In this document: positions 4,097-6,616 of the stretch, piece after piece
How the letters are laid out: each line of letters begins with the position of its first letter
Position numbering within the stretch: position 1 is the stretch's first letter
Assembly (NCBI GenBank): GCA_910589335.1
Contig: CAJUTW010000056.1
Location: 1 to 6,616 of the forward strand
Direction: 5' to 3'
DNA length: 6,616 bases
Source: an uncultured Bacilli bacterium
GTDB taxonomy: Bacteria; Bacillota_I; Bacilli_A; RF39; UBA660
Position numbers and translations under genes: made by a program
Notes under the pieces: generated by a model
What the model was told of the DNA's origin: nothing
The model's input: only the letters and a program-made list of their open reading frames with translations
Database searches by the model: none

Positions 4097-5071
4097 ATGA
4101 AAATAGGAATTTTTGGAACAGGAGCATATGGAATGGCTCTAAGTAGTATTTTAGCACATAATAAATGTGAAGTAACAATGTGGACAAAATTTGAAGAAGA
4201 GAAAAACAATTTAGAAATAACTAGGAAAAACGAAATTTTAATACCAAATTTCAAGATCGATGACAAAATTAAATTAACTACTAATATAGAAGAATGTGCT
4301 ATAAATAAAGATTTATTGATTATTGCAATACCAGCTGCGTTTGTAGACTCATTATGTGTTTCCCTTAAACCTTATATAAATAAAGATCATATTTTAATTG
4401 CGACTAAAGGAATTGAACAAGGTTCGGGGTTATTTATTAATGAAATATTAGAAAAACATCTTAATACTAATAATATAGCAGTATTAAGTGGTCCAACTTT
4501 CGCAGTGGACATTGTAAAAAAGAAACCTATAGGATTATCAGTTGCTAGTAAAAAACCAGAAACAATACTTTTGGTAAAACAAGCGTTGCAAAATGAGTAT
4601 GTAAAGTTAAGAGAGACAAATGATATTATAGGTGTAGAGATTTGTGGATCTATAAAAAATGTTATAGCCTTATCTTCAGGTATGCTTGAAGGATTAAAAG
4701 CTAATGATTCAACTAAAGCAATGTTATTAACTGAAGCAATGAATGATATGGAGGAGATTTTATCAGCGTTTGGTGGTAATAAAAGAACCGTATTATCTTA
4801 TGCAGGTATTGGAGATCTTCTTCTAACTTGTACTTCTGAAAAAAGTAGAAATTTTAGTTTTGGGAAATTAATTGGTGAAAATCCTGGAAGAGAAGCAATA
4901 GACAAATATTTAAATGAAAATACAGTTGAAGGATATTATACATTAGAGTCTATTTATCAATTATTAAAGAATAAAAAAATATCGATACCTATTATAGATT
5001 TAATATATGAAATAGCAGTAAAAGGAAAAGACCCTAATTTACTATTAAAATTTCTAGTTTATAAATCGTAA
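4097..5071 (+). CDS. gpsA: NAD(P)+-dependent glycerol-3-phosphate dehydrogenase
   Basis: Cytoplasmic enzyme reducing dihydroxyacetone phosphate to sn-glycerol 3-phosphate, the backbone of phospholipids and teichoic acids. 324 residues, the usual family length. The N-terminal Rossmann domain opens with GIFGTGAYGMAL (4-15). TKG (103-105) and SGPTFA (131-136) match family motifs, and the catalytic Lys is K187 in GSIKNVIALSSG. The C-terminal helical domain has AGIGDLLLTCTSEKSRNFSFG (236-256), the conserved GDL/TC/SRN signature. I choose ATG 4097 because AAGGAG (4084-4089) lies 7 bases upstream. A TTG at 4079 would extend the frame but would put that ribosome site inside the coding sequence. The gene is intact. 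No clear terminator separates it from the next gene, so partial read-through is likely. Confidence 0.96.
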   Translation: MKIGIFGTGAYGMALSSILAHNKCEVTMWTKFEEEKNNLEITRKNEILIPNFKIDDKIKLTTNIEECAINKDLLIIAIPAAFVDSLCVSLKPYINKDHILIATKGIEQGSGLFINEILEKHLNTNNIAVLSGPTFAVDIVKKKPIGLSVASKKPETILLVKQALQNEYVKLRETNDIIGVEICGSIKNVIALSSGMLEGLKANDSTKAMLLTEAMNDMEEILSAFGGNKRTVLSYAGIGDLLLTCTSEKSRNFSFGKLIGENPGREAIDKYLNENTVEGYYTLESIYQLLKNKKISIPIIDLIYEIAVKGKDPNLLLKFLVYKS

Positions 5072-5093
5072 AGTTTTTTTCTAATAAAAATTA

Positions 5094-5102
5094 TGTTATA
5101 CT
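5094..5102 (+). promoter_or_regulatory. Possible extended -10 promoter for the DUF308 gene
   Basis: TGTTATACT fits the extended -10 pattern TGnTATAAT with one mismatch, with only a T-run where the -35 box should be. A start near 5109 would give a leader of about 23 nt before the DUF308 ATG at 5132. Confidence 0.4.
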
Positions 5103-5131
5103 TAAATTGAAAAAAATTATGGAGGAAGTAT

Positions 5132-5773
5132 ATGGGGAATTTTATATCAAAAATTTTTAAATCATCAATTTTAGGATCTATTGGATTAATTGTATTAGGA
5201 ATGCTACTTGTTTTTCAGTCTGAAGCAACTATAATTTCTATATCTTATATAATTGGAGGAATTTTAGTGGCGATAGGAGCTTTAGCTATTTTAAGATTTA
5301 TAAAAAATGCTAAAGAAAAAGGAAAAAGAGATTTAGATATAGTATATGGAATAGTAACAATTATTTTAGGAATAATAGTCATTAGAAGCCCTCATGCTAT
5401 AGCTAGTATAATTCCGTTTATAATAGGATTTATTATAATAATAAATAGTGCTACAAAACTACAATATAGTTTTGAATTAAAAAAGAATAATAATGACTTA
5501 TGGAAATCTACTATGATTTTGGCTTTTATTACTACAATTTGTGGATTAATACTTATATTAAATCCATTTAAAGGAGCAGAATTTATTACAAAAATAGTAG
5601 GAATTTTAATTTTAATTTATTCAATTTTAGATATAGTTTCTACAATTACAATAAAAAATACTGTTAATAAAATTCATAATGCTATAGAAGAAAATATAGT
5701 TGATGCTCAAATTATTGAGGAAGAAACACCCAAATCTAATAAAAAAAAGCGTAATAAAAAGGAGAATAAATAA
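5132..5773 (+). CDS. DUF308 (HdeD-like) membrane protein
   Basis: 213 residues with six predicted membrane helices at about 11-29, 33-56, 68-86, 88-107, 127-145 and 149-171, arranged as three hairpins, followed by a charged C-terminal tail ending in a Lys-rich run (KSNKKKRNKKENK). Each hairpin repeats a GLIVLGxLLxF...IIGxIL pattern typical of DUF308/HdeD proteins, whose E. coli member is linked to acid resistance. The molecular function of this family in Bacillota is unknown. The ATG at 5132 is preceded by GGAGGAAG (5121-5128). The short protein at 5774 starts on the base after its stop codon, so the two are translated together, and ntdP follows closely. The positive tail is probably cytoplasmic and could interact with nucleic acid or membrane. 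Confidence 0.88.
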   Translation: MGNFISKIFKSSILGSIGLIVLGMLLVFQSEATIISISYIIGGILVAIGALAILRFIKNAKEKGKRDLDIVYGIVTIILGIIVIRSPHAIASIIPFIIGFIIIINSATKLQYSFELKKNNNDLWKSTMILAFITTICGLILILNPFKGAEFITKIVGILILIYSILDIVSTITIKNTVNKIHNAIEENIVDAQIIEEETPKSNKKKRNKKENK

Positions 5774-5947
5774 ATGATTAATAAATATTCTTTAATTTTA
5801 GGTATAGTTGATAAAATAGAAGAATGGAATGAAAAATTAAATGCTTTTGCAGGTGAACATATGGATAATGTTTTAATAGGTTCATTAGTAGTAGGAGTAT
5901 TGATATTTGTAGCATTTTCAGGTATTAATGCATTAAATAAGAAATAA
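5774..5947 (+). CDS. Small single-helix membrane protein (57 aa)
   Basis: ATG at 5774 abuts the TAA of the DUF308 gene with no gap. Its ribosome site AAGGAG (5758-5764 region) lies inside the last codons of that gene, about 9 bases upstream. The 57-residue product has an amphipathic, charged N-terminal half (IVDKIEEWNEKLNAFAGEHM) and one hydrophobic segment at about 33-51 (VLIGSLVVGVLIFVAFSGI), then a short basic end (NALNKK). No signal-peptidase or lipobox motif is present. I recognise no family. The clean junction with the DUF308 gene, the good ribosome site and the coherent membrane topology support a real gene. A role as a partner or regulator of the DUF308 protein is an inference. Confidence 0.75.
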   Translation: MINKYSLILGIVDKIEEWNEKLNAFAGEHMDNVLIGSLVVGVLIFVAFSGINALNKK

Positions 5948-5969
5948 TTATAATGGACGTGATAAATTC

Positions 5970-6509
5970 ATGAATAAAGAAAAATTAGAGATTGGAAAAA
6001 AATATGAAATACATGGATATAAACATGATGGAAAAATTCATAGATCATGGGATGAAGCAGTGCTTTTAGAAATTCATGATGAATATCTTATATTTGGAAA
6101 TGAAAAAACAAAAGTAACAGAGTCCGATGGAAGATCTTGGAGAACTAAAGAACCAGCAATGTTATATTTTTATTATAATAAATGGTTTAATGTTATTGGT
6201 CAGTATAAAAAAAATGGAATATTTTATTATTGTAATATGGCTTCTCCTTTTATAATAGAAGAAAATACTATAAAATATATCGATTATGATTTGGATTTGA
6301 GAGTTTTTCCTGATGGAAGTTTTAAAGTTTTAGATAGAGGAGAATATAATTACCATAAAGAGTTAATGAATTATCCAGATAAAATAGATAAAATATTAAA
6401 ATCAGAATTAACAGAATTAATAAATTTAGTAAGAAATAAAGTTGATGCTTTTCAACCAGGCAATGTAGAATTTTATTGTAATTTATATAAAAGAAAGAAA
6501 AATGGATAA
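5970..6509 (+). CDS. ntdP: Nucleoside tri-/diphosphate phosphatase (DUF402, YgaC-like)
   Basis: 179 residues, standard length for this Bacilli family of Mg-dependent phosphatases that hydrolyse nucleoside tri- and diphosphates. The family signature YKHDGKIHRSW (17-27) carries the catalytic Arg (R25). The metal-binding set is visible as N89 (YYCNMASPF), D105, D107 and D109 (YIDYDLDLRVFPDG), D122 and E125, offset by about two from the Staphylococcus protein as I recall it. In that family two of these sites vary between Asp and Glu, as here. The start at 5970 has a modest ribosome site (GGACGTGAT, 5954-5962). It lies 22 bases after the small membrane protein, so it is probably in the same operon. 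The terminator hairpin begins within its last codons. Confidence 0.93.
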   Translation: MNKEKLEIGKKYEIHGYKHDGKIHRSWDEAVLLEIHDEYLIFGNEKTKVTESDGRSWRTKEPAMLYFYYNKWFNVIGQYKKNGIFYYCNMASPFIIEENTIKYIDYDLDLRVFPDGSFKVLDRGEYNYHKELMNYPDKIDKILKSELTELINLVRNKVDAFQPGNVEFYCNLYKRKKNG

Positions 6510-6537
6510 TCAAAACAAGTTTTTCTTTCTTTTTTTT
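6489..6537 (+). terminator. Terminator of the gpsA-ntdP side operon
   Basis: AAAAGAAAGAAAAA (6489-6502) pairs perfectly with TTTTTCTTTCTTTT (6520-6533) around a 17-nt loop and runs into further T to 6537. The left arm encodes the KRKK tail of ntdP. The stem is A/T-rich but long, with a good U tract. Confidence 0.7.
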
Positions 6538-6616
6538 GATAAAAACATTTTTGATAAAAAACGTTGAGTTGTAAACTAAATTCTCACAGATAAAAGAAAA
6601 GGTAATTATTAAAGTA
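6538..6616. other. Intergenic tail, no gene seen
   Basis: AT-rich sequence after the ntdP terminator. A short direct repeat of TTTTTTGATAAAAA-like sequence (about 6532-6567) is the only pattern. Nothing coding can be supported before the window ends. Confidence 0.5.

Noticed and set aside
4048..4266. 72-codon minus-strand frame over the start of gpsA.
   Set aside because: It is the antisense shadow of gpsA, lacks a ribosome site, and has a composition typical of complementary AT-rich coding sequence.
6322..6513. 63-codon minus-strand frame inside ntdP.
   Set aside because: It is antisense to a well-conserved gene and would begin inside the ntdP terminator.

Overview
The window is very AT-rich and carries mostly short-spaced genes with strong AAGGAG-type ribosome binding sites and TTGACA/TATAAT-type promoters, so it comes from a low-GC Bacillota. 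A gut or host-associated uncultured Bacilli lineage is my guess, not something the sequence proves. Trp is encoded by TGG, TGA acts as a stop, and the one tRNA is tRNA-Trp(CCA), so the standard bacterial code applies rather than the Mycoplasma code.

Layout. (1) 2-742 (+): the 3' end of a gene that starts outside the window, a possible DUF3800-like protein. (2) 743-1298: a 556-base non-coding stretch unlike its surroundings, with a pseudoknot-forming inverted repeat, a minus-strand terminator, a near-consensus plus-strand promoter with no ORF behind it, and several pieces of tRNA-Trp in both orientations. (3) 1299-2505 (-): an operon of a Xer-like tyrosine integrase and a small SymE/AbrB-like protein, overlapping by 20 bases. 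(4) 2506-2828: a 13-bp inverted repeat, then tRNA-Trp with its terminator and promoter. (5) 2873-3793 (-): a LysM lipoprotein. (6) 4097-6509 (+): housekeeping and membrane genes, namely gpsA, a DUF308 membrane protein, a 57-residue one-helix protein abutting it, and ntdP.

How it fits together. Regions 2-4 look like a small mobile or recombining element lodged at tRNA-Trp. The integrase lies just downstream of the tRNA and reads away from it, as in tRNA-targeted islands. However, the longest tRNA duplication (28 bp identical, 1213-1240 against 2738-2765) is inverted rather than direct, so simple integration does not explain it. Recombination between these copies would invert the int/symE cassette and rebuild the tRNA in the opposite orientation. 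A shorter direct repeat of the anticodon region (14 bp, 1152-1165 against 2728-2741) is the better candidate for classical att sites. A plus-strand promoter at 1021-1049 and a shared terminator at 1293-1325 define a possible non-coding RNA of about 270 nt that runs through the tRNA-like pieces and converges on the symE-like gene.

The right half (gpsA onward) is ordinary Bacilli core genome: glycerol-3-phosphate supply for phospholipid synthesis, small membrane proteins, and a nucleotide phosphatase, closed by a strong terminator that overlaps the last codons of ntdP.
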